NCBI RefSeq assembly: GCF_902506325.1
Contig: NZ_LR732331.1
Span: 174,732-238,731 of the forward strand
Length of the DNA stretch: 64,000 nucleotides
Direction: 5' to 3'
From: Limnobacter sp. 130
Lineage (GTDB): Bacteria > Pseudomonadota > Gammaproteobacteria > Burkholderiales > Burkholderiaceae_B
Made by a program: the position numbers and the translations under genes. Position 1 is the first letter of the stretch. Each line of letters opens with the position of its first letter. Shown here piece after piece: positions 51,789 through 61,394 of this stretch. The notes beneath the pieces were generated by a model. It saw only the letters and a list, made by a program, of their open reading frames with translations. It was not told the DNA's origin and made no database searches.

Positions 51789-52328
51789 TTATTTGTTGAA
51801 CAACCCTTCAAGGATCTGATCGCAGAAGCGCTTGCGTTTTTCGCCGTTGCCGGTGACCGAGCAGTGTTCAATCAATACTTGATCACCGACAATGCTGTGC
51901 GACTCCACACGGTCGGCGTAGAGCAGTATTTCCTCGGTGTCCAGGCTGAACTTGGAATCCAGGTCCATTTGGTTCAGGTCTGGCCTGCGCCAGTGCACAG
52001 TGAACAATGGCTGGTTCTTGAACACTTCGCCTTTCTGGTTTTGCAGTTCGGTGACCGCTTGCACAGCCAACACAGGGTGGCTGTTGAACTCTTGCGGGTA
52101 ATACCGCTTCATTTCGCGCATGATGTTGTACGCGTCAGTTGCATACAGGGTCACGATCCGGTTGCGCGTGACAAACGTCAGTTGATCTGTATCAAGACCG
52201 CGAACTTCCACAATATTGCCGTTGGCCATTTTCTCCATGGAGTCTGGAGCAGGCGGACTGCAGGCTGCAAGCATGGCAGCGCAGATCAGTAAGGTGGCGT
52301 GTTTGACGTGGCGCAACATAAGGCGCAT
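51789..52328 (-). CDS. predicted lipoprotein of unknown function
   Basis: A 179-residue protein with a lipobox LAAC (Cys near residue 23) if started at the ATG at 52328; upstream residues in the longer frame are basic and unrelated. The mature part is a mixed alpha/beta domain without a recognised motif, with two further Cys (HCSVTGNGEKRKRFC) that could form a disulfide. Convergent with the lipoprotein gene of the ExbB/ExbD-like cluster, 16 bases away, and separately transcribed. Confidence 0.65.
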   Translation of the reverse strand: MRLMLRHVKHATLLICAAMLAACSPPAPDSMEKMANGNIVEVRGLDTDQLTFVTRNRIVTLYATDAYNIMREMKRYYPQEFNSHPVLAVQAVTELQNQKGEVFKNQPLFTVHWRRPDLNQMDLDSKFSLDTEEILLYADRVESHSIVGDQVLIEHCSVTGNGEKRKRFCDQILEGLFNK

Positions 52329-52403
52329 GCGTGGTCTCCGGTGTCGTGTTGTTGTGCCAGCAGTATAGGGGGTAAATGTTGTCACCTGGCTTACACCAGG
52401 TAC

Positions 52404-55400
52404 TTACTTTCGGCAAAGCTTGCGCAATGCAGACTCCAGTTCGGCGGGTTTGGGGGGTTTGGCCATGATCATGTCCACTTGGGGCACTTCCTCGTTGTTC
52501 AGCGACATTTGTTTGCCCCAGCCTGTCAGCATCAATACGGGCGTTGTCGGACTTAGTGATTTGATCATTTCGGCCAGTTCTTTGCCATCCATTTCCGGCA
52601 TGCCCAGGTCGGTAATCAGTGCGTCGAAATCCTCGCCTTTTCGGGCAGCCTGATTGAATAGTTGCGTAGCCAACGAGCCACTGTTGGCCGATTGAACCAG
52701 GTGCCCTGACATTTCCAGAATTGCCGTCATGGCGGCCAGTACATTGGGATCGTCATCGACAAGCAGCAGGCTCAAGGGGCGAGCGGTGTTTGAATCGGAT
52801 TCCGAATGGCTCGCTTGAACGGTGTCATTGTGGTCCTTGGCCAGCACAGGGAAGTACAAATGAATTGCGGTGCCTTTGTTGAGCTCACTGCGAATATCCA
52901 TGAATCCGTCGGCTCTTTGCACAATGCCATACACCATTGACAATCCGAGCCCAGTGCCTCGTTCACCTTTGGTGGTGAAAAACGGCTCAAAGCAACGTGT
53001 CTGTTGTTCTTGAGTCATGCCAATGCCGTTGTCCTGAACCACAACTACAATTTGCGGCTTGCCATCGTTTTCTTCAAATGCCGTTTTGAGTTGAATTTGA
53101 CCCCCTTGCGGTAAGGCATCCACAGCATTCAAAATCAGGTTGGTCAGGATCTCGCGCAACTCGGTTTCAGACACAGCCAACCTTGGCAGGGGATTGGTCA
53201 ATTCATGGACAATGTTGATGGTAATGCCATTTCGAAGTGCCATGTCTCCCCACCGCGGCCGGGTCAACTCAATGGCCTCCAGGCACATGTCATTGGCATC
53301 GCTGCTGCTGGTGGGTTCCTGCTCGTTTTTTGACCGGGCAAAACGCCCCATGCGGTCAACGGTGTTGCTGACATCGTCAATTGCGGTTTGAACAATGCGC
53401 AGCTGTTTGAAGCCCTTCTCGCTGATCAGTTTTTCATTCTCCAGCAACGATTCAAGGTAGAGCGTGGCTGGGGAAATGGCGTTGTTGATGTCGTGTGCAA
53501 TGCCGCTGGCCATCCCCGCCAGCGCGTGCAAGCGTTCTTGTTGTAGCACCATGTTCTGTGTGGACTGCAGTTCCCGGTAGGCTTCTTTCAGTTCATTGAG
53601 CAACTCGACCTGTGACAAAGCCACTGCCACGTGTTCGCTCAATTGATCGACGAACTCGATTTCCTCGCCGGAAAATGAAGCGATCTCGATCCGCGAGATC
53701 ACGAGAATGCCAAGCACCTCGTTGCCTTTCATCAATGGGTTGATAATCAGGCTGTGCAGATTGCCCAAGGTATTCATGGCTGCGCCAATCGGTCCCCGAG
53801 ACTCACCCATATTGTCGTTGTGAACCCGTTTGCCTTGAAGTGCTGCTTCCAGATGAATGCCATGCCCTTTGACTTGTGCACCAACAAAAAGTCCCAACTT
53901 GTCGGCCAAAGCCTGACTGCGCTCGCCGACCGATCGCACAACCAGGGTGTTGCTTGTGCTGTTGTATGTGGCCATCAGGCTGAAGTCAGAGGGCAGACGT
54001 TCCTCCACATGATTGACCACCACGTTGTAAATTGAATCCAGGCTTTGTCGATGACTGATCGCCTTTGTGATCTGGTTGAGCAGTTGCATGCGAGCCAGTT
54101 GCTCCTGACTTTCCCGTTTGGATTGCACAATGCGACTCATGTCGGTGATGCCGCCCACCATGCGAATGCCTTTGCCCGAGGCGGTGTCGCGAATGACATG
54201 ACCGCGATGGATTACATCCAGCCAGCGCCCATCTGCATGTCGGAAGCGGTATTCATCTTGCCAAATGTCACTTTGCCCGTCGATCACTTGGCGAACACAG
54301 TTCAAAACGCGTTCAAGATCCTCTGGGTGAATGAGCCTTGTCCAGGAGCGCGAGTCTTTTTCAAGCGACTCTCGTGGATGCGCAAACAGGTTTTGCATGC
54401 CTTCGTTCCACCAAAGCTCGTCGGTCTCAAGATCCCAGTCCCACACGCAATCGGTGGTGACACGGGTGAGCGAGCGAAACATCGACAAACTCTCTTGCAA
54501 GGCATCCTGACGAAGTTTTTGTTCGGTGATGTCGCGTTGAATGCCGATCCAGTGTGTGCATTTTCCCAGTGAGTCAATCATGGGAACGATCTCGACGTCC
54601 ACCCACATTTTTTCACCGTCTTTTGTGTAGGTAATCAGTTCTTCCCGCGCAGTTTCTTTGCGGGCCAAGGCCTCGCGAATTCTGGTTTTGGCATCTGGCT
54701 GGGTTTCGGCTCCCTCCAGTACCGTGGGCGATTGCCCGTAAATTTCCTCGCGGGTGTAGCCTGTGCGCTCCAGAAATGCCTGGTTCACGTACTGAATTTT
54801 CACTCCGCTTGAATCAATTGATTCTGCGTCAGTCACCAATACCATGTCATTGAGGCGTTCAAGACAAGTTTGCAAGAGACGAAGGCTTTCCATGGTCTTG
54901 GCTTTTTCAATGCCGTTGACCAGATTGTCCAGTGCCATAGAGCGATTGCGCGACACGGTGTCGAGTACATGAAGCATTTCGCCACTGAAAAAATGGGGTT
55001 CATCACCCATGTAGACGAGTCCCGAATGCAGGCGACCATTCAGGTGCAGCGGGATAATCGCCATGGACTCGAACCCTCGGTCCAGTGCTTCATCCAGCCA
55101 TTTTTTGGCGATGGGCTCATTGCGCAGATCGTCCACGACAAATACCTGGCCGGTTCGCAGTTTCTGAAGCAGGGGCGAATCAGCTCTCAGTGTGAGTTTG
55201 GACATGACCGTGGAAACAAATTCTGTGTCGCGCCCACCTTTGGCGGCTACAGTGAATTCAAGTGTGTCTCGTTTGAACTGCACCACCCACACCAGTGGAA
55301 TCTTGGCCAGTTTGGGGGCGGCTTCGCAAATTTCCTCGTACATGGCCTGTGCGCTGTCAAATGCAGAGAGTCTTTGATTGATGTGGTTCTGTGCCAGCAG

Positions 55401-57017
55401 GGCGCCATTGATTCTTTCCATCATCACGTCTTTCTTGCGCTGATCCGTGATGTCTTGAATGCAACCGTGAATTCGGGCGGGTTTGTTGTCCGCATCTTTC
55501 ATAACCTCGCCCGCAATCCTTGCCCAGATTCGTCGATTCTTGAAAGTGTTCATTTGAACCAGAATATCGAACGCTTCGCCTTTGGTTTTTGCATTGCCGA
55601 TGGCCTGTGCAATTACTTGTTTGTAGCGACCCACGTACAGGTTCATGCCCTGTTCCAGATTGGGAATCTGATCTGAATCATGCTCAAGCAGCTGAAAGGT
55701 TTCTTCAGACCAATACACCGCATCATTGTTGATGAGGTCGATCGCCCAGCCACCCAGTTTGCCAACTTGCCCGCCCAGACGTTGAAGCGCCATGCTGAAT
55801 TTCAGTGCATCCAGCGCATGTTGCTGTTCCATGAGTTCATCCGTGGAGCCCGCAACATGATTCAGCACATCGACTTTGTGATCGGCTGGATGTGGTGCAG
55901 AGCCAATTCCCTGTCGTGGCAAACAAATTCGGAATTCTGCGCCCGCCCCCGGATTGCTGTAGGCCTGAATGGAGCCATGGTGGCGTTCAATTATTTTTTT
56001 AACATTGGCAAGGCCCATGCCGTGCCCGTGGTAATCATGAAGGCTGTGCAAGCGTTGAAACGGCTTGAACAGATTGCCTGCAAGTTCGGGGTCGAATCCA
56101 ACGCCGTTGTCTTTGACCGAAAGCGTCAGTAACTCATCGGATTCAAGCACATCCACCTGAATTTCAGGGTGTGTTTTCTTGCTGCTGAATTTCAATGCAT
56201 TTGAAAACAGATTGAGAAATACCTGTTCAAGCAGCGCCTCATCGCCTTGCACAACAGGCAAGGGTTTGACTCGCCAGTTGGGGCGGGGGCTGTCACTTTC
56301 CAGCTCGGATAATATTCTTGCACGCGACACCACATCGGCCAGGTTCACGCTTTTAAAGTGCAGTTCAGAATCGCCGAGGCGCGCAAAAGCCAGTAAATCT
56401 GAAACCAGTTTGCTGCCCCTGTCGCTGCTTTCCCTGATCCGCTGAATGTGCAGCCAGTCTTGTTGCGTGAAACTGGTACTGGATCGGTTGCTTAAACTTG
56501 TTGCATGACCATGAATCAGGTGCATCACCGAATTCAAGTCGTGAGCTACGCGCGCTGCAAAGCTGTCAAGGTCTGCATTCAGTTCGGTTAAACGTTGATT
56601 GGCGGTGGTGACCTTGTTGAGCAGAGCGGCATTTTGTTGTCGCAGTCGCCGGTTTTCCAGTGCGCGTTGAATCAGGGGTAAAATTTCAGCGAATTTGAAT
56701 GGTTTGAGAACGTAATCCAGCACACCGATCTGGATTGCTTCAACCGCAGTTTCCATGCTGCCATGGCCGGTCATTAAAATAGCGCTCAGGTCGGGGATGA
56801 TTTGTTTGGCCTGGCGAATCAGTTCGGTGCCGCTTAAGCCGGGCAGTTTCAAATCAGTCAGCAGCAGTTCGCAAGGCTGTTCGCGCAGTGCATGCAATGC
56901 GTCGTTGGCATTCGAGAAGCTCAAGACTTCATAGCCTTCCTGTTGCAGAAGGGTTGTGAGTGCTTCTCTTTGTAGGGTTTCATCGTCAACCACATACAGG
57001 CTTGCCGACAGGTTCAT
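52404..57017 (-). CDS. giant hybrid sensor histidine kinase with two receiver and two kinase cores
   Basis: A 1537-residue cytoplasmic protein without clear membrane helices. In order: receiver (about 5-125, Asp55); first kinase core with HisKA His in RVAHDLNSVMHLI (near 165) and an ATPase domain (about 270-370, FKPFQRLH); PAS (about 410-535); GAF (about 550-710); two further PAS/PAC units (about 720-850 and 860-1000, WIGIQRDITEQK and DEYRFRHADGRWLDV); GAF (about 1020-1170); second kinase core with His in GIAHDINNAISPA and ATPase motifs NLILNAVDALPQGG and GTGLGLSMVYG; C-terminal receiver (about 1415-1535, LITDLGMPEMDG). Domain boundaries are estimates. Signals and targets are unknown. Confidence 0.87.
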   Translation of the reverse strand: MNLSASLYVVDDETLQREALTTLLQQEGYEVLSFSNANDALHALREQPCELLLTDLKLPGLSGTELIRQAKQIIPDLSAILMTGHGSMETAVEAIQIGVLDYVLKPFKFAEILPLIQRALENRRLRQQNAALLNKVTTANQRLTELNADLDSFAARVAHDLNSVMHLIHGHATSLSNRSSTSFTQQDWLHIQRIRESSDRGSKLVSDLLAFARLGDSELHFKSVNLADVVSRARILSELESDSPRPNWRVKPLPVVQGDEALLEQVFLNLFSNALKFSSKKTHPEIQVDVLESDELLTLSVKDNGVGFDPELAGNLFKPFQRLHSLHDYHGHGMGLANVKKIIERHHGSIQAYSNPGAGAEFRICLPRQGIGSAPHPADHKVDVLNHVAGSTDELMEQQHALDALKFSMALQRLGGQVGKLGGWAIDLINNDAVYWSEETFQLLEHDSDQIPNLEQGMNLYVGRYKQVIAQAIGNAKTKGEAFDILVQMNTFKNRRIWARIAGEVMKDADNKPARIHGCIQDITDQRKKDVMMERINGALLAQNHINQRLSAFDSAQAMYEEICEAAPKLAKIPLVWVVQFKRDTLEFTVAAKGGRDTEFVSTVMSKLTLRADSPLLQKLRTGQVFVVDDLRNEPIAKKWLDEALDRGFESMAIIPLHLNGRLHSGLVYMGDEPHFFSGEMLHVLDTVSRNRSMALDNLVNGIEKAKTMESLRLLQTCLERLNDMVLVTDAESIDSSGVKIQYVNQAFLERTGYTREEIYGQSPTVLEGAETQPDAKTRIREALARKETAREELITYTKDGEKMWVDVEIVPMIDSLGKCTHWIGIQRDITEQKLRQDALQESLSMFRSLTRVTTDCVWDWDLETDELWWNEGMQNLFAHPRESLEKDSRSWTRLIHPEDLERVLNCVRQVIDGQSDIWQDEYRFRHADGRWLDVIHRGHVIRDTASGKGIRMVGGITDMSRIVQSKRESQEQLARMQLLNQITKAISHRQSLDSIYNVVVNHVEERLPSDFSLMATYNSTSNTLVVRSVGERSQALADKLGLFVGAQVKGHGIHLEAALQGKRVHNDNMGESRGPIGAAMNTLGNLHSLIINPLMKGNEVLGILVISRIEIASFSGEEIEFVDQLSEHVAVALSQVELLNELKEAYRELQSTQNMVLQQERLHALAGMASGIAHDINNAISPATLYLESLLENEKLISEKGFKQLRIVQTAIDDVSNTVDRMGRFARSKNEQEPTSSSDANDMCLEAIELTRPRWGDMALRNGITINIVHELTNPLPRLAVSETELREILTNLILNAVDALPQGGQIQLKTAFEENDGKPQIVVVVQDNGIGMTQEQQTRCFEPFFTTKGERGTGLGLSMVYGIVQRADGFMDIRSELNKGTAIHLYFPVLAKDHNDTVQASHSESDSNTARPLSLLLVDDDPNVLAAMTAILEMSGHLVQSANSGSLATQLFNQAARKGEDFDALITDLGMPEMDGKELAEMIKSLSPTTPVLMLTGWGKQMSLNNEEVPQVDMIMAKPPKPAELESALRKLCRK

Positions 57018-57062
57018 GGTGGCTCCTGCACTATTTCTCTAACCTAGTGCATGGTAGCGAAT

Positions 57063-57082
57063 TTAACGATAGTTAACGATAG
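57063..57082. repeat. two-copy 10-base direct repeat
   Basis: TTAACGATAG occurs twice head to tail in the 80-base gap between the hybrid-kinase start and the TetR stop. It lies in the kinase promoter region and could be an operator, but two short copies are weak evidence. Confidence 0.4.
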
Positions 57083-57097
57083 CCAATTTGGAGCCCC

Positions 57098-57703
57098 TCA
57101 GCTTTGCAGTTCCCTTTCTACGTAATGACCGGCCATGTCGGCCAAACCTTTGGCCAGGTCATCAAAAGAAAACCCCGGGTTGGGGTGGTTCAGGTAGCGA
57201 ATCATGGTTGCAATGCCGCTGTTGATGAAGATGTACGTCATGGTTTGCAAGTTCTTCAAGCGCAGAATTTCGGGGTGCTTGATCGCATGTTGAACAAACA
57301 GATCGGTCAACGCCCTGTAAATGGGGCCGAAAGGCACATGTTTCTCCATCAAGGCCGATTCCCGGGCACAGCGCAAATACAGCTCATCGTCTTTTTTCAG
57401 GAAATCGGCGGTCTGCGCAATCAATTCATACACCCCATCGCGTAGCGAAAGCCGAACAACGTTGTTTGTTGCGCCTTGAATAACCCCAACAAGTTCTCTT
57501 GAAAAGCGTTCTCCCATGGCGCTGAAAATTGCCTCCTTGTTCTCGAAATACTCATAAATCGAGCCCACACCCACACCGGCATATTCTGCGATTTGCCGCG
57601 TGGTTGCGCCTTCTGCGCCATGTTTGGCCAAGGCAATGAAGGCACCCTGAACAATCGTTTCTACCGTGTTCTGGGAGCGAGTCTGTTTGGGTTTTCTGGT
57701 CAT
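57098..57703 (-). CDS. TetR/AcrR family transcriptional regulator
   Basis: A 201-residue repressor with the TetR helix-turn-helix at residues 10-57 (TIVQGAFIALAKHGAEGATTRQIAEYAGVGVGSIYEYF, with the conserved GVGSIYEYFENKE end). A helical ligand-binding domain follows. It is divergent from the SDR/ferritin-like/monooxygenase operon with an operator-like palindrome between them. Expected to repress that operon and itself, released by a hydrophobic inducer. Confidence 0.9.
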   Translation of the reverse strand: MTRKPKQTRSQNTVETIVQGAFIALAKHGAEGATTRQIAEYAGVGVGSIYEYFENKEAIFSAMGERFSRELVGVIQGATNNVVRLSLRDGVYELIAQTADFLKKDDELYLRCARESALMEKHVPFGPIYRALTDLFVQHAIKHPEILRLKNLQTMTYIFINSGIATMIRYLNHPNPGFSFDDLAKGLADMAGHYVERELQS

Positions 57704-57724
57704 GGGAAATATCCGAATTGAATC

Positions 57725-57738
57725 CGAACAAACGTTCG
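57725..57738. promoter_or_regulatory. TetR-type operator
   Basis: CGAAC-AAAC-GTTCG is a perfect 5-4-5 palindrome in the TetR/SDR divergent gap. The same arms with a different spacer lie before the FadL gene (24076-24089). Confidence 0.65.
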
Positions 57739-57797
57739 TTTTAATATGACATTGTTCAATGTCACGGTCGCTATGTCAAGCGCAACAGGATTTACAC

Positions 57798-58685
57798 ATG
57801 TTCGGAAAGAAAATTACCAAGGGCGCCAATGCGGTGGTCACCGGTGCAGGCAGCGGCATAGGCCGCGCGTTTGCACTTGAAATTGTGCGGCGGGGCGGGC
57901 GTGTGGTGTGTGCCGACATTAGCCTGGACCGTGCACAGGAAACTGTGGACCTGATTATGGACCTGGTGGCAGGCAAGCTGAAAAACCCCGACCTGGTGTT
58001 TGTGCCGCAGGCCTGGGCCGTGAAATGCGATGTCAGCAAATTAAAGGATGTGGAGGCGTTGGCTGAAGAAGCCGAAAGGGTGTTCGGCGGCAGCGATGAG
58101 AACACCGCCATTGACTTGGTGGTGAACAACGCAGGTGTTGGCGCCGGTGGCAAGCCGATTGGTGAAACCACAATCGACGACTGGAAGTGGACCATTGGTG
58201 TGAACCTGTGGGGTGTCATTCATGGTTGCCATGTGTTTGCCCCGCGTTTGCGCAAAAAGGGTGCGGCTGCCAAGTGCGGCATCATCAATGTGGCTTCCAC
58301 GGCAAGTTTTGCTGCTGCACCGTTGATGAGTGCCTACAACGTGACCAAAGCGGGCGCGCTCGCACTGAGTGAAACACTGGCAGCCGAGATGGCAGGCACT
58401 GGTGTCAATGTCACCGCGCTGTGCCCCACCTTTGTAAAAACCAATATTACGAACGACGGCCGCATTGATGCCGCTTCCAGCAAGTTCGCCAACAAGCTGA
58501 TGGAGTGGACCGGTGTGTCTGCCGACGGGGTTGTGAAAGAAACACTGAATGCATTGGACAAAGGGCAGTTGTATGTGTTGCCCCAGTTGGATGCCCGCAT
58601 GATTTGGCGCATGAAGCGCTTGATGCCCCGCAGCTACGCGCGCGGTGCTGGTTTATTGGCCCGTGTGGCCGCCAAAGCTTTTTAA
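57798..58685 (+). CDS. short-chain dehydrogenase/reductase
   Basis: A 295-residue classical SDR. The nucleotide motif TGAGSGIG (about residues 12-19), NNAGVG (about 113) and the catalytic Ser...Tyr-x3-Lys (STASF...SAYNVTKAG, Tyr near 176) are all intact. The C-terminal extension with basic, proline-rich RRLMPRSYARG is common in SDRs acting on long or membrane-associated substrates. The ATG at 57798 follows AGGA; the ORF extension upstream lies in the operator region. First gene of a three-gene operon. Confidence 0.9.
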   Translation: MFGKKITKGANAVVTGAGSGIGRAFALEIVRRGGRVVCADISLDRAQETVDLIMDLVAGKLKNPDLVFVPQAWAVKCDVSKLKDVEALAEEAERVFGGSDENTAIDLVVNNAGVGAGGKPIGETTIDDWKWTIGVNLWGVIHGCHVFAPRLRKKGAAAKCGIINVASTASFAAAPLMSAYNVTKAGALALSETLAAEMAGTGVNVTALCPTFVKTNITNDGRIDAASSKFANKLMEWTGVSADGVVKETLNALDKGQLYVLPQLDARMIWRMKRLMPRSYARGAGLLARVAAKAF

Positions 58686-58697
58686 GGAGTACACAAA

Positions 58698-59624
58698 ATG
58701 CCTCAACTTGATCTTGAAAAAACACTGCGCCGTATCAAGGAAAATCAATGGGCCTTGGCTGACATTGATTGGGATGCACCTGGTCGCGAAATGATTTCGG
58801 ATGAACAGTGGCCCAAGCTGAAGGCCTTCATGGCCGACCTGACCTGGATTGAGCACATTGGTGCGCGCGGTTTTGCGGCCATGGCCAAGAAAGCACCGAA
58901 TGACACCTTGAAGGAAATTTACACCTGGTTCCATGCAGAAGAACAACGCCACGCCAATGCCGAACTGGCTTTGATGCAGCGTTGGGGCATGCTGGAAGAA
59001 GGCGAAATTCCTGAGCCCAACATCAACTTGCGTTTGACAATTGACTGGCTGGACAAATACAGCGACGACATGCCACTGAGCGTACTGGGAAGCGTAATTC
59101 CCATGCTGGAAGTGACGCTGGATGGCGCTTTGTGCAAGTTTTTGCTGGATGAAGTCAAAGACCCCGTGTGTCATGAAGTGTTCAAGAAAATCAATGCTGA
59201 CGAGTCACGCCACCTTGGTGTGGATTTCCATGTGCTTGAAATGATGGGGCACGGCCCGATGTACCGCCTGGCTTTGGAAACAATTGCCACGGCCATCAAC
59301 CCCAAATTGTTGTTGGGCGTGGCGGTTTATTTCCCCTTGCTGAACCGCATGCGCGACAACATTGTGACCATGGGTTTGAAGGAAGAACGGCTGTATGAAG
59401 CCATGGCCAAGTTCGAGAAGTACGGTGGTGAAACACCGGAAGGCCGACGCAACCCTTGGTACCAAGTGATGCGCATGCATGGCAACTGGGTGATTAACCG
59501 CAAAAACCGTTTGTACCACGTGCCTGTGGATGCCGCTGTGAAAGCGTCGAACTACATCCCGAAAAGCTGGTTGCCACAAGTGCCAAGCTGGGTGAACAAA
59601 CTGACCTGGCACACCACCGCGTAA
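58698..59624 (+). CDS. ferritin-like di-iron protein
   Basis: A 308-residue helical protein with two ExxH-type iron sites: EEQRH near residue 78 and DESRH near residue 170, with further Glu residues positioned between them. This suits a ferritin-like or desaturase/monooxygenase-like di-iron carboxylate centre. No exact family function is recognised. It lies 12 bases after the SDR and 17 before a flavin monooxygenase, so an oxidative step in the same pathway is likely. A pure iron-storage role is less likely for such an operon. Confidence 0.75.
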   Translation: MPQLDLEKTLRRIKENQWALADIDWDAPGREMISDEQWPKLKAFMADLTWIEHIGARGFAAMAKKAPNDTLKEIYTWFHAEEQRHANAELALMQRWGMLEEGEIPEPNINLRLTIDWLDKYSDDMPLSVLGSVIPMLEVTLDGALCKFLLDEVKDPVCHEVFKKINADESRHLGVDFHVLEMMGHGPMYRLALETIATAINPKLLLGVAVYFPLLNRMRDNIVTMGLKEERLYEAMAKFEKYGGETPEGRRNPWYQVMRMHGNWVINRKNRLYHVPVDAAVKASNYIPKSWLPQVPSWVNKLTWHTTA

Positions 59625-59641
59625 CTGAACTGGAATTCGCT

Positions 59642-61234
59642 ATGACAACTGAACAATTGAAACCCAACAAGCCGCGTGCGCAAGCGTTGAAAGCCGAGCC
59701 GGGTGCAAGAACCACAGCACGAGCCGGTGCGGGCACTCGCCGCAAAACAGCCAGCAATGGCGGCGAGCATGTGTACGACACACTGATTATCGGTGCTGGT
59801 TTTGCCGGTTTGGGTACAGCCATCAAACTGCGTGAAGCGGGTGTGCACAATGTGGCCATTCTGGAGCGCGCAGCAGAAGCTGGCGGCACCTGGCGCGACA
59901 ATCAATATCCAGGTGCTGCCTGTGATATTCCGTCCAATCTGTACAGCTTTTCGTTTGCGCCCAACCCCAATTGGTCACGCAGTTATTCCGGCAGCAAGGA
60001 AATTCTGGGCTATGTGCACAGCCTGGTGAATGACTTTGGCCTGGAAAAGCTGATTCAGTACCAGCAGAACGTAACGCGTGTGGAGCTGGACGATACCCAG
60101 GGCGTGTGGATGATTCACACCGACAACGGGCGCGTGTGGAAAGGCAAAACCGTGATCATGGCCAGTGGGCCTTTGGCAAATGCCAGCTTTCCGAAAATTC
60201 GTGGCATTGAAAATTTCAAAGGCAAGAAAATTCACAGTGCACAGTGGGACCACGACTACGACTTCACCGGCAAGCGGGTGGCTGTGATTGGCACGGGTGC
60301 CAGTGCCATTCAAATCATTCCGGAGCTGGTGAAAAAAGTCGACAAGCTCAAGGTGTTTCAGCGCACGCCAGCCTGGGTAATGCCACGCCCGGATTTCTCA
60401 ACATCGGAGTTGAGCAAGAAGGTTTTTGCCAAGTTGCCGTTTACACAAAAAGCCATACGTGAGGCTTTGTATTGGACACACGAAAGCATGGCCTTGGCGG
60501 TGATCTGGAGTTCACCGGTGACCCGGCTTGGTGAGCGTTTGGGACAGGCGTTTTTGAAATCCCAAGTACCCGACCCGTGGATGCGCAGGCAATTGAAGCC
60601 CGATTACAAACTGGGTTGCAAGCGTATTTTGGTGAGCAATGATTATTACCCGGCGCTGCAAAAAGAAAACTGTGAACTGATTACCTGGCCAATTGCCAAT
60701 ATCGTGGAGAAGGGCATACGTACCTCTGAAGGCATTGAACACCGAGTGGACTGCATTGTGTTCGCCACCGGGTTTGATGTGCCGAAAAGCGGTACGCCGT
60801 ATCCGGTGAAGGGTGTGGGCGGGCGTGATCTGGCAGAAGAATGGAAGCGCGGTGCGCAGGCTTACAAAAGCATCAATGTGAGCGGCTACCCGAACCTTTA
60901 CATCATGTTTGGCCCCAACAGTGGCCCTGGCCACAACTCGGCCTTGGTGTACATGGAGCAACAAATTGCCTATGCGGTGAAAGGCATTCGCACCATTCTG
61001 GATACGAACTTGAAAATGCTCGATGTAAAGCCCAATGTGCAGGCCAAACACAATGCCGACATTCAAAAGCGACTGGCCAAAACCAACTGGAATTCGGGTT
61101 GTAAAAGCTGGTACTTAACTGAAGATGGTTTTAACGCCACCATGTTCCCCGGTTTTGCCACGCAGTATGCCGTGCAAATGTCCAAGTTTGATGTGAAGGC
61201 TTATCGGCAGGTGAAAGCAGATGTGCAGGTTTGA
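59642..61234 (+). CDS. flavin-containing monooxygenase (Baeyer-Villiger type)
   Basis: A 530-residue class B flavoprotein monooxygenase. The FAD motif GAGFAGLGTAIKLREAG (about residues 50-66), the Baeyer-Villiger fingerprint FKGKKIHSAQWD (about 192-203) and the NADPH motif GTGASAIQI (about 219) are in the right order. It would insert oxygen beside a carbonyl of a ketone. The first 45 residues are a basic, low-complexity extension rich in Ala, Arg and Lys that is absent from typical members. Third gene of the TetR-controlled operon, followed by a terminator. Confidence 0.9.
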   Translation: MTTEQLKPNKPRAQALKAEPGARTTARAGAGTRRKTASNGGEHVYDTLIIGAGFAGLGTAIKLREAGVHNVAILERAAEAGGTWRDNQYPGAACDIPSNLYSFSFAPNPNWSRSYSGSKEILGYVHSLVNDFGLEKLIQYQQNVTRVELDDTQGVWMIHTDNGRVWKGKTVIMASGPLANASFPKIRGIENFKGKKIHSAQWDHDYDFTGKRVAVIGTGASAIQIIPELVKKVDKLKVFQRTPAWVMPRPDFSTSELSKKVFAKLPFTQKAIREALYWTHESMALAVIWSSPVTRLGERLGQAFLKSQVPDPWMRRQLKPDYKLGCKRILVSNDYYPALQKENCELITWPIANIVEKGIRTSEGIEHRVDCIVFATGFDVPKSGTPYPVKGVGGRDLAEEWKRGAQAYKSINVSGYPNLYIMFGPNSGPGHNSALVYMEQQIAYAVKGIRTILDTNLKMLDVKPNVQAKHNADIQKRLAKTNWNSGCKSWYLTEDGFNATMFPGFATQYAVQMSKFDVKAYRQVKADVQV

Positions 61235-61268
61235 AATGTGATTGATTAAGGTAGTGGGAGTAGTGTGG

Positions 61269-61304
61269 CCCCCAGTGACTCGTGACGGTCCTGGGGGTTT
61301 TTTT
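61269..61304 (+). terminator. rho-independent terminator of the monooxygenase operon
   Basis: CCCCCAG pairs with CTGGGGG around a 15-base loop that can itself fold, followed by seven T. Confidence 0.85.
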
Positions 61305-61394
61305 AATGCTGGCTGATCCAGTTCATTGAGTGCCGCTTTGTGTTGACCAAGTATGGGATAAGATTAGCCGTCCAATCAATGACCTTGCTGATCA

